From Chamaelirium japonicum (lineage: Eukaryota > Streptophyta > Magnoliopsida > Liliales > Melanthiaceae): a stretch of 64,000 nucleotides of DNA. Made by a program: the position numbers and the translations under genes. Below, piece by piece: positions 12,928-25,726 of this stretch (within the stretch, counting starts at the first letter, position 1; every line of letters starts with the position of its first letter). Below the pieces are notes generated by a model. That model was not told the DNA's origin and did not search any database. It saw only the letters and a program-made list of their open reading frames with translations. The stretch lies in contig OX393552.1 of NCBI GenBank assembly GCA_947650365.1, positions 22,316,012-22,380,011 of the forward strand, written 5' to 3'.

Positions 12928-15037
12928 TGTTGGAAATAATTCCATGGTAGAGGCTCGCAGCGGAAACGATTTTGCGGTCGAAAGACCGTTCATGGTGCGC
13001 GTTACACGATTTAAACTTTTATTGAAACTAACCTACATATGTGTGCATGTGTATGCACGTGAATCGAACACCCTAACGACAATCTAGCGTAATGATTAAC
13101 TAGTATGGATGCAAATCATAATGCTCGCTAGATCTACATGTTAGATTACACATACCTTTCGTACGGATCTTTTAACCGCGGAGAATTGTCTTCTTTGTCG
13201 ATGGAGACAGAAGATCGTTCGCGAAGATGTCGATAGTATGATTGGAGACGATGCCTTCTTGTTCACCCGATCTCACACGATGGACGGAACGTCGCTCTCG
13301 GATCTTTGAGTGCCTCCGAAGAACGACCCTTCTCCTTCTTCAGAACTCCACGCGAGGAAGACGAAGTAGCAAGCGGGAAACGGGAGATGGATTAGGGAGA
13401 GTGCTAGAGAGATGAGAGGGTGGATGGGGTTTGGTTTTTTTGCATCCCTATTGCCGGCCCCCTAAAGCCCTTTATATAGGGCCGACCTACCCCGATAAAG
13501 ACCTCCCATAATTATCTCTCCATTATCTCCTTTTTATCTCTCCTTGTATTTATCCGTTTTTCCACTTTTTAGGGCTCGATCTTAACCGATTCTAGGCCAT
13601 ATCCCTATCTATATGGACGGCCCCTATAGATGAGGGATTCTCATCCCTACAACATAGGGCCGGCCCTAGCAAGGTCTCCCACTGCTAGGGTCGGCCAACA
13701 GTGAGGTCCTGCAGAGTGAGGTTTTTACCAAAATGCCCTGACGCCTTATTTTGACCATTTCTAGCGTGCGATACCTAGCGGCCATTACTTAAGTGATTTC
13801 TACTAGTTACCTACTATTAACTGAGGCCACCGAAGGATGCCTCTAGCAAAGTCAACTCGCAGTACATCCCGGTGCATCGCACCTATGCAGCGAAGTTCAC
13901 TTATGGCTAGGGATTACTACGTGCGCCTCTGTACTAGTCTCGGGCATAACTCTTAGTACTCGCATGTAGTTACGCATCTACCGTGCTCTAGTGCCAAGCA
14001 CACATGAAGCGTATACTTCTTTCTTCCTCTTAGTGCTTATGGTGTTCCTAGGAGATGGTTCAAGAACCGTACATAATATTGATAAGGTGGAACCATCAGG
14101 GACCGGGGTTCATGGCTTCCAACTCAAGCTCGATCGACACACTTCTCGAGTGTATCATCGATCCTTTAAGCTCGAGTTAACCTGCGTAGCCACCCAGAGT
14201 GCGACGCAGGCTGCACTCCAATTCACCCGGACTTACTATGTTCTCCATCATACCCATGCTCTCCGCTTAGTAGTGGTAAACTCGCTGTCCCTCCACTTGA
14301 TGCTATGATTCACTTTGAGCGGTGGAGACTACCGTCAGACTCGAATGATCATATGACTTGGTTCCTTCCAGGTTGACCTATACATCGTACCTCTGATTAC
14401 CCCGTTGAGTATTCGAACCCGATCAATAGTCAAACTGATGACCACCAGGCCTAGGTTTGGTACAGTGTAAGTCACACCAAGGAACGCACCTCCCTTCAGC
14501 GGTGTGGATGGCCTGCAGGAGTGACACGCCAATGAAACGCCAGCCGGGTAACCCAGTACACCGTGGTTTTGGATCACTGCATACGGATTTTCACACATTG
14601 GTGTGCCAAAGCACCACGCAACTGGTTAGTCCATCAGACGTGTTTTCTCAGGGTTTAGGATCGTTTTACCCTAAGCAAAAACACGGCTTAGTGTACCAGT
14701 GTCTGCTCACTGATTTGTACACCGTGTTAGTTCCGTTCAGCCACAGACATTGTGCCTGGTGATGACCATGGTGAAGACTTCCCATGAACTGTCATCGCCA
14801 ACAGCTTATCATGATGAGGCGACCAACCTGATCATAGCTGCGAACTGATTTAGATTATATGGGACCAATCCACTCAGTCTTCAACTCAGTGGACTACCAT
14901 ATAATCATGGCTCTCTGTTCTTAAAAGAACACGTAACTATGTTACGTACCAATATGCATCTCATATAATAATAACTATCAATCTTTGTTAGACCAAAACA
15001 TAAAGTTTTACAAGCTTAGAACACATCAATCCTAACA
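12928..15037 (-). repeat. Copia 5' LTR
   Basis: This is the upstream LTR in element sense and would drive transcription of the element leftwards. Its ends match those of the partner LTR at 5064-7201. A TATATAGGG motif at about 13473-13481 is a candidate promoter. Diverged relatives of this LTR family lie at 58353 and 60864-63729. Confidence 0.93.
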
Positions 15038-15495
15038 GATGAAACTTGGATGGGTCAAACCCAACCAACCCGTGTTCAACCTGACATTGGATTGGGTTTG
15101 GGCAGGTATAGAATGGGTTGGGTGACTTGGGTTGGGTTGAAGAAAGGTCAACCCGATTAATATTTGGATGGATTTGGGTTGAGGGTCTGGGTTGACCAAC
15201 CCAATCCGAACCCGATATTCAAATATCTATATATTAATAAATAGATATAGTGTAGGTTTTGTTACCTTCTTCATGATTCACTTCATCAGGTAAGAGGGCA
15301 TGTATCGGATTCCTCATTTTTTTTTGTGAGCTACAAAATATTGAATTACAAACAATGTTTTGGTATAGGTATATAAACCATTCAAGTCCACCAGTGTACT
15401 TCTTGCCTTTATTTTATGATTTTCTTTCCTATTTATAAGTTTTTGTTAAAATTAAATCAAATCAAAAGTTTTATGCATTGATATGTTAGTGATAC

Positions 15496-15518
15496 GATTT
15501 CTCAAAAAAAAAAAAAAA
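15496..15518 (+). mobile_element. Very short poly-A retro-insertion (23 bp)
   Basis: The insert is GATTTCTC followed by 15 A. It is flanked by a perfect 13-bp direct repeat ATGTTAGTGATAC (15483-15495 and 15519-15531). Target duplication plus poly-A is the hallmark of LINE-type integration, and TTCTC-A(n) resembles the 3' end of the LINE at 1200-1908. Confidence 0.7.
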
Positions 15519-15934
15519 ATGTTAGTGATACTTCTATCTTTTGAACTAATAATTTAGTATAGACTAACTCTTTACATTATATTTATATCTTGGTAGTTCT
15601 TTTGTGAAACTTGATATGCTTGAATGTTGATTAAGTAGTTGTTATACTTTTGTTTAGAAAGAGTGAAGTATTTTTTATAATAGATACACATTAATTAACA
15701 AAGTCTGTATTTTAAAAATAAATTATTATATTTAATATGGTAGAGTTGGTATGATAAAAGAAGTGTTAACCCGACCAACCCAACAAACCTTTGGGTTGGA
15801 TTGAGAAGTCCCAACCCAAGGTTGGGTAGGGTTAGCCTATTAGGGTTAGGGTTGAGGTATACTAACTACGGTTTGGGCTTGGGTTAAAGCACCAACCCGA
15901 CCCAACTAGCCCGAGTTTCACCCCTAACTTCAGG

Positions 15935-17500
15935 AGTATGAACGGAGAGTTTGCACCGTTGGATCATCCAGATCAAGTGTTTATACTGTTGAATTGAACA
16001 AATCATCAGTTTGCACCATTGGATTGTCTGGACGACAGGCCGTCACTGTCAGATATTTGGTCATGTGGATTGTCATGTGAAGTTGTGAGATTGTCAATTC
16101 GACTTGGCTCACTCTATTCAGAGCGTGATTTACGGATATTGAAGATCGACATACTAGATATAATCGTCAGATCTGAAATCTGACAGCACCAGAAGATTCA
16201 GAACAATCGAATTATCTAACGAAATACCTTTTAATATTATTTTTAGTATTTATTTCTAGCGCTTTTATTTGTATTTTAGTTATTGGACTTGATAGGCACA
16301 TATGGTTTAAACCTGAGTCAGGAGCTAACTTGTTTTACAATCAATTAAAAGTTGGACTGTAGAAGGGGCAAAAGAGGCAGAGAAAAAAAATATATAAAAA
16401 ATTTGTACGGTGGAGGTGGGCCCGGACATGAATAGTAACCGTACGGTATGGGAGTCCTCTCCCCACCCACACGACCTCTCTCTTCTCTCTCTCTCTCTTT
16501 CCCTCTTTTATATAATCATCAATTCATCATATGTATTGGGGTTTTGCAATTATTATACTATTGAATCAATAAAGAAAGTTTTTTGCGCAATTGTGTGTTC
16601 TCATCGAGTTTGTGTAGATTGTGAAGAATTCATAGACCTGGAGCGATGCCTCCTTATATCTTTTTCTTCGACAAATCTCTCTCTATTTCACTTCAACCCA
16701 TCATCCCTAACCTCTCAAAGCATTCACCCATCATCCTCAACCTAAACTATTTGCAAACCATCGACTTTCATCGCAAGAAATCAAGAAAACCTCACAGCTT
16801 AACCAAAAATTTAGCTCAAACCCCTCAAATTATCTCTGAATTCCATGAAATTAGATCCTATAATTTCACCCCTTATCCATCCATCTTGCAATACCAAAAG
16901 TCTCAATTTCTAAGATCAGATTGAACCCTAATTGAAGTTAAACTTCAAATCTGGGGACCCAAGCCAGATTTGGGGAAAACCCTAGTTTCTCTTATTCGAA
17001 TCCTACGGACTTTGGACCATAGATCCCTCACCCCTAGGCCTATAATCTCTCCAAAATTTATTACAATCCAAAAAACTGAACCTATTAAAAGATGGAAATA
17101 CCCCTTGCTGCAAGGATTTTTAGCACATCGTTTTCATCTCCGAAAGTTGTGCATGATATCCATCATCAACCGATTCGTGCCAGGAAGTTCCATGTATAGT
17201 GCGAAGTGCAAATAGAGTCCAAGGAAACATCCAAAGTTCTAATCCCTTACTATATCAAACATCTGACGAACTCTGAAGGTAAGATTCCCCTACCCATCTT
17301 GTTTCCTTCTTGCTAGTTCTTGATTGTGATTTGAAGGTTGCTTTAGAATATAATTTATATGCTCTAAATTGAGATTTTATCAATGACATCATATTATCAT
17401 CTTCATCATATAGCTCACGAACCTATAAGAATGTTGTGGAGTGCATCATCGCATGCAGGTTTTAGGTTTCTTGAACATATTTTTTGATTGTGTCTCATAG
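15935..17500. other. Unclassified repeat-like region, no supported gene
   Basis: The stretch has LTR-like landmarks: a TATATAA motif near 16509, an AATAAA near 16568, a CT-rich leader and then a C-rich block to about 17280. No primer-binding site, LTR partner or recognisable protein was found. Reading frames at 16410-16924 and 16970-17215 have low-complexity translations and are not called as genes. Confidence 0.35.
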
Positions 17501-17504
17501 CATC

Positions 17505-18010
17505 CTAGTTGCCCCCTGTTAGATTGTCTTGCATCATGGCTTCTGATCCCTTCGTGACAAGGATAATCCACGAGTAGTTAACTGCATGATGTTGTACCTT
17601 CCTAAGAAACAACCCTGAGGGGAAACGACAAACACCTTCCTTCATAACCTTCCAATACCGCTGAAAAAAGTTCAAAAACCATCCAGACCCTATGCTCATT
17701 CGCTCTTAGAATCGAAGACTGCTTTCTTGAATTCCTCCTCTAAAAAATGATCATTTAAATTGAAATTTAGAGGGACTCTCTTCAACCCCAAGCTACCCCA
17801 GTCTAAGAGACCCTGCCTTGAGGCTCCTTGGCTGAAGTTTCTCTTGAAGAATTTATAAGCTCCGTAAAGGATATCCTCAGTAAAAGAAAGCACCTCCCAC
17901 TCAATTGGCCACGAAGATACAAAATTCCATCTCCTGTCATGGGGGTCCAATAGAATCATTCAATCCATGCTCAAAAGAATGGGGGCATGATCAGCAATCA
18001 TGAAGCCAAC
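17505..18010 (-). pseudogene. LINE ORF2 fragment, endonuclease-to-reverse-transcriptase linker
   Basis: On the minus strand the translation starts with an 'SDHAP'-like end of the apurinic endonuclease (about 17965-17990), a stop, then the linker ending 'HFLEEEFKKAVFDSKSE' just where L1 elements continue with 'APGPDGF'. A frame change follows and 'FFQRYWKVMKEGV' matches the next conserved block. The start of reverse transcriptase is missing. It is an internal piece of a dead LINE on the same strand as the copy at 3408-5046, though no continuity was shown. Confidence 0.7.
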
Positions 18011-18027
18011 ATCGATAGGATAGCGCC

Positions 18028-18290
18028 TAGGGGTGTGCATCGGTTCAAAACCAACCTATTTAGGTAAAACCCAACCCGATCCAACTTTGATCGGTTTTGA
18101 GGATTTTTAATCCGATCCAAACCAAACTAAGATTGGAATCCAATCCAATTAAAGTCGGTTTGGATTGGATTGGATGGTCGGTTTTGGCTTTTGCCCATAA
18201 GCTTATTGGGCTTTTTTGGCCTTATATTTGAAACCAGTTTCAACTTAAAAATTTAAAATTGTTGTCAATTGTTCCCTAGCCTTCAGAGTC
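18028..18290. mobile_element. Truncated hAT-type MITE
   Basis: It starts with TAGGGGTGTGCA and matches the first roughly 200 bp of the complete MITE at 59656-60198, including the GGTTTGGATTGGATTGGAT stretch. The other terminal repeat is absent, and sequence of another type (GGGTCGGGT-rich) replaces it. Confidence 0.65.
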
Positions 18291-18299
18291 CAGGCCAAG

Positions 18300-18679
18300 A
18301 GGTATGCATTATGCGACACGGTAGACCCGTTTAATAAAACGGGTCGGGTCCGGGTTTAGGATCTAGACACGGTAGACGCGGGAAGACCCGTTTAAAATTC
18401 AACGGGTCCTGTCGGGTCTACCCGTAATCCAATAATGTAGTATGTAGTACCAGCGGTCTTATCGGGTCAGGTCTGGTCGAGTCGGATTGGGTCGGATCGG
18501 GTCAACTGAATAGACCCGTGTGGTAAACGGGTCTAATGGGTCTTATCGGTCTACCAGTTTAAAAACGGGTCGGATACGGGTTTAGGATCTAGACACGATT
18601 AGTTCAACGGGTTAGGTCTGGGTCTAGGGGTTTTGGGCACGACCCGAAACTAGACCCGACACGAGCCATTGCCACCCCT
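18300..18679. mobile_element. Second hAT-like MITE remnant
   Basis: This GGGTCGGGT/ACCCGT-rich block ends GCCACCCCTA, the reverse complement of a TAGGGGTGGC hAT-type start. The left end and an 8-bp duplication could not be found, so it is a partial copy. Confidence 0.4.
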
Positions 18680-18751
18680 AATTTAGGGTGGGTTAGCCTT
18701 GCAAACCGTCCTATTCATGCAATTACCGGCCACCACCCATTACCTACCTTA

Positions 18752-18766
18752 TTTTTTTTGAACAAG
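18752..18766 (-). mobile_element. Very short poly-A retro-insertion (15 bp)
   Basis: The insert TTTTTTTTGAACAAG is flanked by a perfect 17-bp direct repeat ACCCATTACCTACCTTA (18735-18751 and 18767-18783). On the minus strand it reads CTTGTTC plus A(8), which fits the last bases of a LINE transcript. Confidence 0.7.
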
Positions 18767-19170
18767 ACCCATTACCTACCTTAGAGGTTCAATAATTTGA
18801 TGAAGATTGATGGGGATGTTATCTATGCCAAGTTGATTATTCTTACCGAAAATCATCAGATTCTATAATCTCTAGGGTACGTAACAAATATATTATTCAA
18901 ATTAATGGTTAAAATGAACGGTCGACACAACTTCAAACATTTGATGCGCCCCTAGATGTATGTTATCAAATTTGATGATTTTTGGTGAGGATGATCAACT
19001 TGCCATACATAGCACTCTCATCAAATTATGAAAATAAGAAAATAAAAAAGAAAGAACAGTGAAAAGGAAATTTCCTTCAACAATCAACAAGCGCTGATTT
19101 CCATCAACTTGATGCAATCATAGCAAAGTAACTTGTAAGTCTTGTATAATGCCAAACAACATGATTGGAC

Positions 19171-20153
<983 letters not shown>

Positions 20154-21397
20154 CTTGGTAGTAGAGCCTTTCCCCTGATCCTTTATCCATATAGTTAGGG
20201 TTTAGATCTAGTCTTATAATTGTCAATGGGTTTGTTCTAGATTTTTGTTCCTTTCTAGATCAATGAACACATTGACAATCTACAAGGGGATCATGAAGTT
20301 TTTTGATTTAATCCGCACAAATTATTGCTCCAATTTATCGGAAGTCCGTGGATCCGAATTAAAGCGGGTCGTGTGGCATAGTACGTCTCCGATATTCGGA
20401 ACAAACGGTTGTGTGCATAAGACTCATTATTTTGGGTCATAAAGAATTGTTACGGGTTATCTCAAATTATTTTCGTTGAATAAAGTCTTCCCCTTGGCGG
20501 TGCTATATGGATAATTGCAGTGATGTTTTTGAGGTACATATCAATTATTCATTGTGATAGGCATAAAGTTTGTGAATGCGTGTGTCGACCAAGCATCCGT
20601 TATGGATGTCATATATTAGATGCTTCCATAGGTTGCGATGGAGCTCCGAAACAGAGAGAGTGAAGACTGCCTTTTTTCTTTATATTTGTTGATGTAATTT
20701 AAGAGGTTTGTCTTCTTAACAGTGCTTCCAACTTGTACTATTTTGGGCTTGTAATATTCAACACTGTGGATGTTGTTGTTTGTAGTCTTGTATATGGTTG
20801 ATTGTTCTGTGATTGTCTAGGATGCACTAGTTGGTACTATAAGCCTAATTGAACAATTGATATGGAATTAAACCATTTGATTTGCATATTTTTATTTGAC
20901 TGAATCTGCAATGTGTTTGTGATTAGTCACGATCTAAAGATCTTTCGTGGGGAATGGCTCATGACTAGCCAAAGCATTCTGGATCATTCTCCATGAGTGA
21001 TTTATACAGTACGTCACTATGGTGTGTTGAATCACGTAAATTTTATCGGTCGTGACATTCCCTCTTCTAGTTGCATCAATATTAGAGGTTGTCTTTACTC
21101 ATAAGGAAGTGATCTCCAACACCATGCAATTAGGGCAAGGAGGTTAATTGTATAATAAGAAAGAGATGGTTCTTATACCCACAAGAAAAGAATAATTACT
21201 TAGACTCATTGTACAATTCACAGGTCCTATCGAGAAACATGAGTTTCTTATGGATAAATTAGTAAAACTCCTATGTTGAGCAATCTTTGCCCAAAAGAAG
21301 GTATGAGTTTTACTAACTGGTAATTAGCATGACCTAATCATCAGATAAATGATAATTTAAATATGCCTCGTATAAATGTGAGCTTTTTCCTTTTCCA

Positions 21398-22276
21398 ATG
21401 ACCTCGTCTTACATCTCAGACCTTATCGAGAGTCTTCTCTCCCTGTCCGAGGAGAATTTCTCGGACTGGAATGATAAGATTATTTTGGCATTAGATTGTC
21501 CGTATGGATCCTCCTATGGATTTAAAGGAGAAAAGCACTACATTCGACGTATGAACATACGAGAGTTGGGAGAAATCCAATCGTCTCATTATGTTTTTCA
21601 TCCAGTTCCGTATCAAAAAGGGCATCAGGAGTTCTATTCCTGATTGCCGACTGGTTAAAGACTACATGAAATCCTTGGCTGGGCAATTTAAAAGATCTGA
21701 CAAAGCCATGGTCAACACCCTAGTGGAAAAACTGTCAACCATGCGTCTGACTGGTGATAAAGGAATGTGAGAGCATATCATGCAGATGAATGATATTTCT
21801 GCACAATTGAGGCTTTGAAATCATCATCGACGAAACTTTCTTGATGCACTTTATCCTAAACTCATTACCCATGCACCCAGTACGGGCAATTTAAAATATC
21901 CTACAACACGCATATCACTAACTAAACAGCTAATGAACTATTAGCTATACATGCAAGAGGAGAGTAAGGTTGAGGCAAGAGAAGGTGGAGAGCATACACT
22001 TTGCATCTCGTAAAGCTACACAGACACAATCCAAGACACGTAAAGCTACCTACACTAAGAAAAACAAAGAGAATGGCATATCCATACAGAATAAAGATGA
22101 TGACACGAAGGTTCCCAAATGCTTCTTTTGCAACAACTGGGGACAAGTGAAGTACTGCGAGAAGTATAAGAAATGGCTTGCCAAGCAAGGAAAGCTTTCA
22201 GTTTTACTGTGTTAAGAATCTAACTACGTTAATTCTTATAAATATGACAAAAATTGGTGGATTGATTCTGACCATT
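21398..22276 (+). pseudogene. Copia gag fragment, plus-strand arm of an inverted pair
   Basis: The first 81 codons match the N-terminus of a Copia gag ('SLSEENFSDWNDKIILALDC'). After stops and frame changes come the blocks 'KSLAGQFKRSDKAMVNTLVEKL', 'MRLTGDKGM', 'HIMQM', a lysine-rich stretch and a zinc-knuckle remnant ('KCFFCNNWGQ'). Several stops and at least two shifts make it non-functional. Its closest relative in the window is the minus-strand copy at 22663-23530, with which it forms a long inverted repeat. Confidence 0.85.
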
Positions 22277-22662
22277 TGTAACTTATGCCCCAAACACACA
22301 AGATATTATCGGCTTTGCCTGTGCCCGCACGAGGACTTCCCAGGAGTTCACCCATCATAGTACTACTCTAGCTTGAGCATGCTTAACTATAGAGTTCTTA
22401 CAGGATCTGTAGCGGCGCATAATTTTAAAATGCATCTTCTATGTTTATGAGAGAAAATTATATAAGTAGCTCAAGATATCCTTTCTCTCCAGGCGATGTA
22501 GGGCTAACTTATAGCCATGGACACCTCACCTCACCTCATCCATTTTGGCATCACAGCCTCAAAAGTCTTGGCTAGCTATTGGCTATTGGATCTTGGTCGT
22601 CATAATCCACACCCTTTAAGGCCACATATCTATGTATAGGGTTAGACCCCCCATCACAGGGA
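22277..22662 (-). mobile_element. Broken Cassandra-type TRIM (one LTR plus part of the interior)
   Basis: It matches the complete Cassandra element at 62307-63035 from its TGTAAC end through one LTR (22277-22604) and about 58 bp of interior, then stops. The LTR holds a 5S rRNA-like segment on the minus strand at about 22328-22399. The second LTR is gone; instead the right arm of the gag inverted repeat begins. It forms the spacer between the two gag arms. Confidence 0.8.
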
Positions 22663-23530
22663 GAATCAATCCACTAATTATTGTCTAATTTATGAGAATT
22701 AACATAGTTAGATTGATAAAATACTAAAACTGAAACATTTCCTTGTTTGACAAGCCACTTTTGTAGTTCTCCTAGTCCTTCACATGTCCACGGTTCCTGT
22801 AGAAGAAGCACTTGGGAACCTTCGGGTCATCCTTTTTCTGTATGGATATGCCATTCCATTTGTTCTTCTTAGTGGGGGCAACTTTACGTGTCTTATACTG
22901 TGTAGCCTTATAAGATACGAAGTGCGCGCTCTGCACCTTCTCTTGCCTTAACCATACCTCCTCTTGCATGCACATCGTCAACAGTTCATTGACTATCCAG
23001 TTGGTGTTGTGTGTGTTGTAGTTAATTTTAAATTGCACATACTAAGCGGGTAGTGAGTTCATGATAAAGTGTACTAAGAAAGTTTCGTCAATGACGATCT
23101 TCAAAGCCTTCAGTTGTGTAGTAATATCACGCATTTGCATAATATGCTCTCGCATTCCTTTATCACCAGTTAGATGCATGGTTGATTGTTTTTCCATTAG
23201 GGTGTTGACCATGTATTTTTCAAAGCTTTTGAATTGCTCATCCAAGACTTTCATGTAGACTTTAACCAGTCGGCATTAATGAAATGAACTCCTGATGTAC
23301 TTTTTGATATGGGACTAGATGAACAATATACTGAGACAATTGGATTTCTTCAATCACTTATACGTTGATACGTCAATTGGCATGCTTTTCTCCATTGGAT
23401 CCATAGGATGATCCAAACGAACACTATAATACAAAAAGAATCTTATCTTTCCAATCCGAGAAATTCTCCCCGGACAGATAATGAAGGCACTGAGTAAGGT
23501 CTTAGATGTAAGACGGGGTAACTGAATATG
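22663..23530 (-). pseudogene. Copia gag fragment, minus-strand arm of an inverted pair
   Basis: Read on the minus strand this repeats the plus-strand gag at 21398-22276 in the same order: the 'NFSDWKDKI'-like N-terminus (about 23440-23480), 'EQFKSFEKYMVNTLMEKQ' and 'GDKGMREHIMQMRDITTQLKALKIVIDETFLVHFI' (23254-23042), then 'NWIVNELLTMCMQEE' and a zinc-knuckle remnant ('KCFFYRNRGHVKD', one cysteine replaced). The longest open part is better preserved than in the partner. The arm also includes non-coding sequence at both ends shared with the other arm. Confidence 0.85.
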
Positions 23531-23539
23531 CTAATTATA

Positions 23540-24110
23540 TGCTAGTAAAACTCAGACCTCCCTGTGAGCAAAGGTACGTTGCTCTTCGCAGGAGTTTACT
23601 TTTCACAATTGGTCTTGATTGTACTGCTTTGTTGCGACTACAGTTGGCCCCAAACCAAGGTCGAAGGGATAATACCTCGTGACTAGAGCAATGCAAGCAT
23701 TTACCAGCTTGTGGTTCCCCGAGGTTATTTGACGTGTTTATTATTATTATTTTTTGTATTTTTGAAGCTTTATATGGTGCTCTCTCCTTGAGCAGTAATC
23801 CAATCATTGAATCTTCACAATCGGTGATGGATCTGGGGGGCAGATTCAAAAGAGAACCCCTTATTATAATAGTATTAGTTATGATTATATAAGTCCCCCC
23901 TCCTCCCAAGGTTCGATTCATGCATCCGTCCCTATTCACAATGATCCCAATATTTCAGATGGTGCTGAGGTTACTAATATTAATTAATTTTTATGTAGCT
24001 AATTTCATAAATTTATTGTGCTTCATTCCATGGCTGAACCAAATGGTAAAATGACTAAATTTTATTTGATTGATCCCTAGTGATATCTTTGAAAGATATT
24101 TGCTGGCGCT
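23540..24110. other. Intergenic, no gene recognised
   Basis: A reading frame at 23535-23939 on the minus strand has no recognisable domain. Nothing else is supported here. Confidence 0.35.
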
Positions 24111-24112
24111 AA

Positions 24113-24560
24113 GGGTCTATTTGTATTCGGTCAACATGCTAATTAGTTAAATAAATAGTTTAAAAGCTTTACTTTGCGCGCTGCTGTTTAGATTCAAAAC
24201 ATTGTAGTAAAGTAAATGGCAGGAGGTTTACTAGTAGCTAAAGTTTTACTCGGAAAAAGCCAAGTAAAAACTTTTGATTTACTAGTATTTCAAAGACACC
24301 GTTGAGCCACGCCATGTCAGCAACGGCATAGCCGAGAGAGCATCTCCTGATGGATTTGGCTCCTCTCTACTGATGAACTTAGTTTTAACGGCTACAATCT
24401 ATGGGCCATGGGATGAGCCATAGGGGGATGCCACCGGCCGGTGCCGCCCGGCTTGCTGGCCGCTGTGCGTCGTGGTCGCCGACCACTACTCCTGTGGACA
24501 GCTGTGTGCCCCGCCATCCACCACCTGCCACCGACCACTGTTGAGCGGCCAATTGATGCT
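24113..24560. mobile_element. Partial Harbinger-like MITE, left end
   Basis: It starts GGGTCTATTTGTATTCGG and matches the left part of the complete element at 25376-28572 for about 340 bp, including TGGGCCATGGGATGA, then becomes GC-rich like that element's interior. The right terminal repeat is missing. Confidence 0.55.
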
Positions 24561-25372
24561 AATTATCATTTATTATCATGCACATAACGTCACTTTTTTA
24601 CGTAAAACTTTTATAATACATGTAAACTACATGATTTTGTTTGCACCATTACATAGAAGACTTTTTATATGAACACAATGACATTTGCTCTGCTCTCATA
24701 CATCTCATGCATGAAAAGTACAGAGCCCGATAATTCAAATTATCATTTTTATCGATAATCGCACCGTAACCTAATAAGCGTCATTTCATGTGTGATTTTC
24801 AAGGAATATTCGGTTCTCGACATTGTCAACTCAAAGGGATCATAACGAAGTAATGAATATTTTTACGGCGATTCGATGGAAAATGCACAGCTCGTTTGGA
24901 GATCATTTCTGAAAACAACAAAAAGAAGGATAATTGTGATAATCCAGCCGAGAGATGCATGACTTCATCGCGTCGACACATCATATGAATCAAACCAGAG
25001 GAAGATCCCAAGAATGCTAATGAGCTTAAAAGAGCATGATCATAAATTGCAAATATGGCATCAGACGTAGGGCGTACACTGATAACTAGCTGACAGGATG
25101 GCTGGCAATGGATGAACAAGCAAGGAATAAGAGATGACTTATTATCTACATTGGTTGACTAGAGGAAGACTACACGCTTGTAGATGATTGGACAATGAAT
25201 GCGATGATAGGTTCAGATGGCTCGGACAAGAATTCATTATCCTTTCTTTCTTTTTCTCTCTTCTCTTTCTTCCACCTTTTCTAGCTCTTCCAATTCTCAC
25301 TTTAATTTTCTATTCTACACCTCATCTACAATATATCCAAGTCCACCACAGCCTTGCATTGCCTTGGGACTC
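24561..25372. other. Intergenic, no gene recognised
   Basis: AT-rich sequence without a recognisable protein, RNA or terminal repeat. Confidence 0.35.
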
Positions 25373-25726
25373 TTAGGGCCTTTGCATTCGGTTAACAGGT
25401 AACTAGTAAAGTAAATGAAAGAAAAAGTTTTACTTTAATTTGGTCCTGTTTGGATTAAAGAAGCTATAGTAAAGTAAATGCAAGAGATTTACAAGTAGTA
25501 AAAAAGTTTTACTTTGAAAAAACTAAGTAAAACTTTTGATTTATTAGTAAAAGGCTTCGTTGATCATGCCATACCAGCAATTGCATGATCGAGAGAGCAT
25601 CCCACAATGGATTCGAATCCTCTCCATCGATGATCCCACTTTCAATGGCCACGTACAATTGATGGGCCATGGGATGATCCCTAGGGGGATGCCGCCACCA
25701 CTGGCCGCTATATACCCATGGCCACC

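Larger units (their letters stand above)
5064..15037 (-). mobile_element. Nearly complete Copia LTR retrotransposon
   Basis: Two direct repeats of about 2.1 kb bound the element, and GATGA flanks it perfectly (5059-5063 and 15038-15042). In minus-strand order it has the 5' LTR, a primer-binding site complementary to initiator Met tRNA, a long leader, gag, protease, integrase, reverse transcriptase, RNase H, a polypurine tract and the 3' LTR. The integrase-before-reverse-transcriptase order is diagnostic of Copia. The LTRs look nearly identical apart from scattered substitutions and a small indel near 13485, so insertion is fairly recent. Point lesions in gag-pol probably make it non-autonomous. 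The long LTR might suggest an Angela/Tork-like lineage, but this is only a guess. Confidence 0.95.
5055..15926. mobile_element. Non-autonomous hAT-type MITE, split by the Copia insertion
   Basis: The left end TAGGGATGAAAC starts at 5055 and the right end GTTTCACCCCTA finishes at 15926; these are imperfect terminal inverted repeats. The flanking 8-bp direct repeat ACTTCAGG occurs at 5047-5054 and 15927-15934, the duplication size expected for hAT transposition. Without the Copia element (5064-15037 plus one copy of its duplication) the MITE is about 890 bp. It is rich in GGTTGGGT/ACCCAACC motifs near both ends and has no transposase. Relatives with the same TAGGGGTG start are at 38930-39575 and 59656-60198. 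Confidence 0.85.

Noticed and set aside
12860-13087. Short open frame repeated near 5090-5220
   Set aside because: It lies across the Copia LTR end and is duplicated only because the LTR is.
16410-17215. Small protein genes
   Set aside because: Translations are low in complexity, overlap in different frames and match no family; splice-like GGTAAG at about 17279 alone is not enough.
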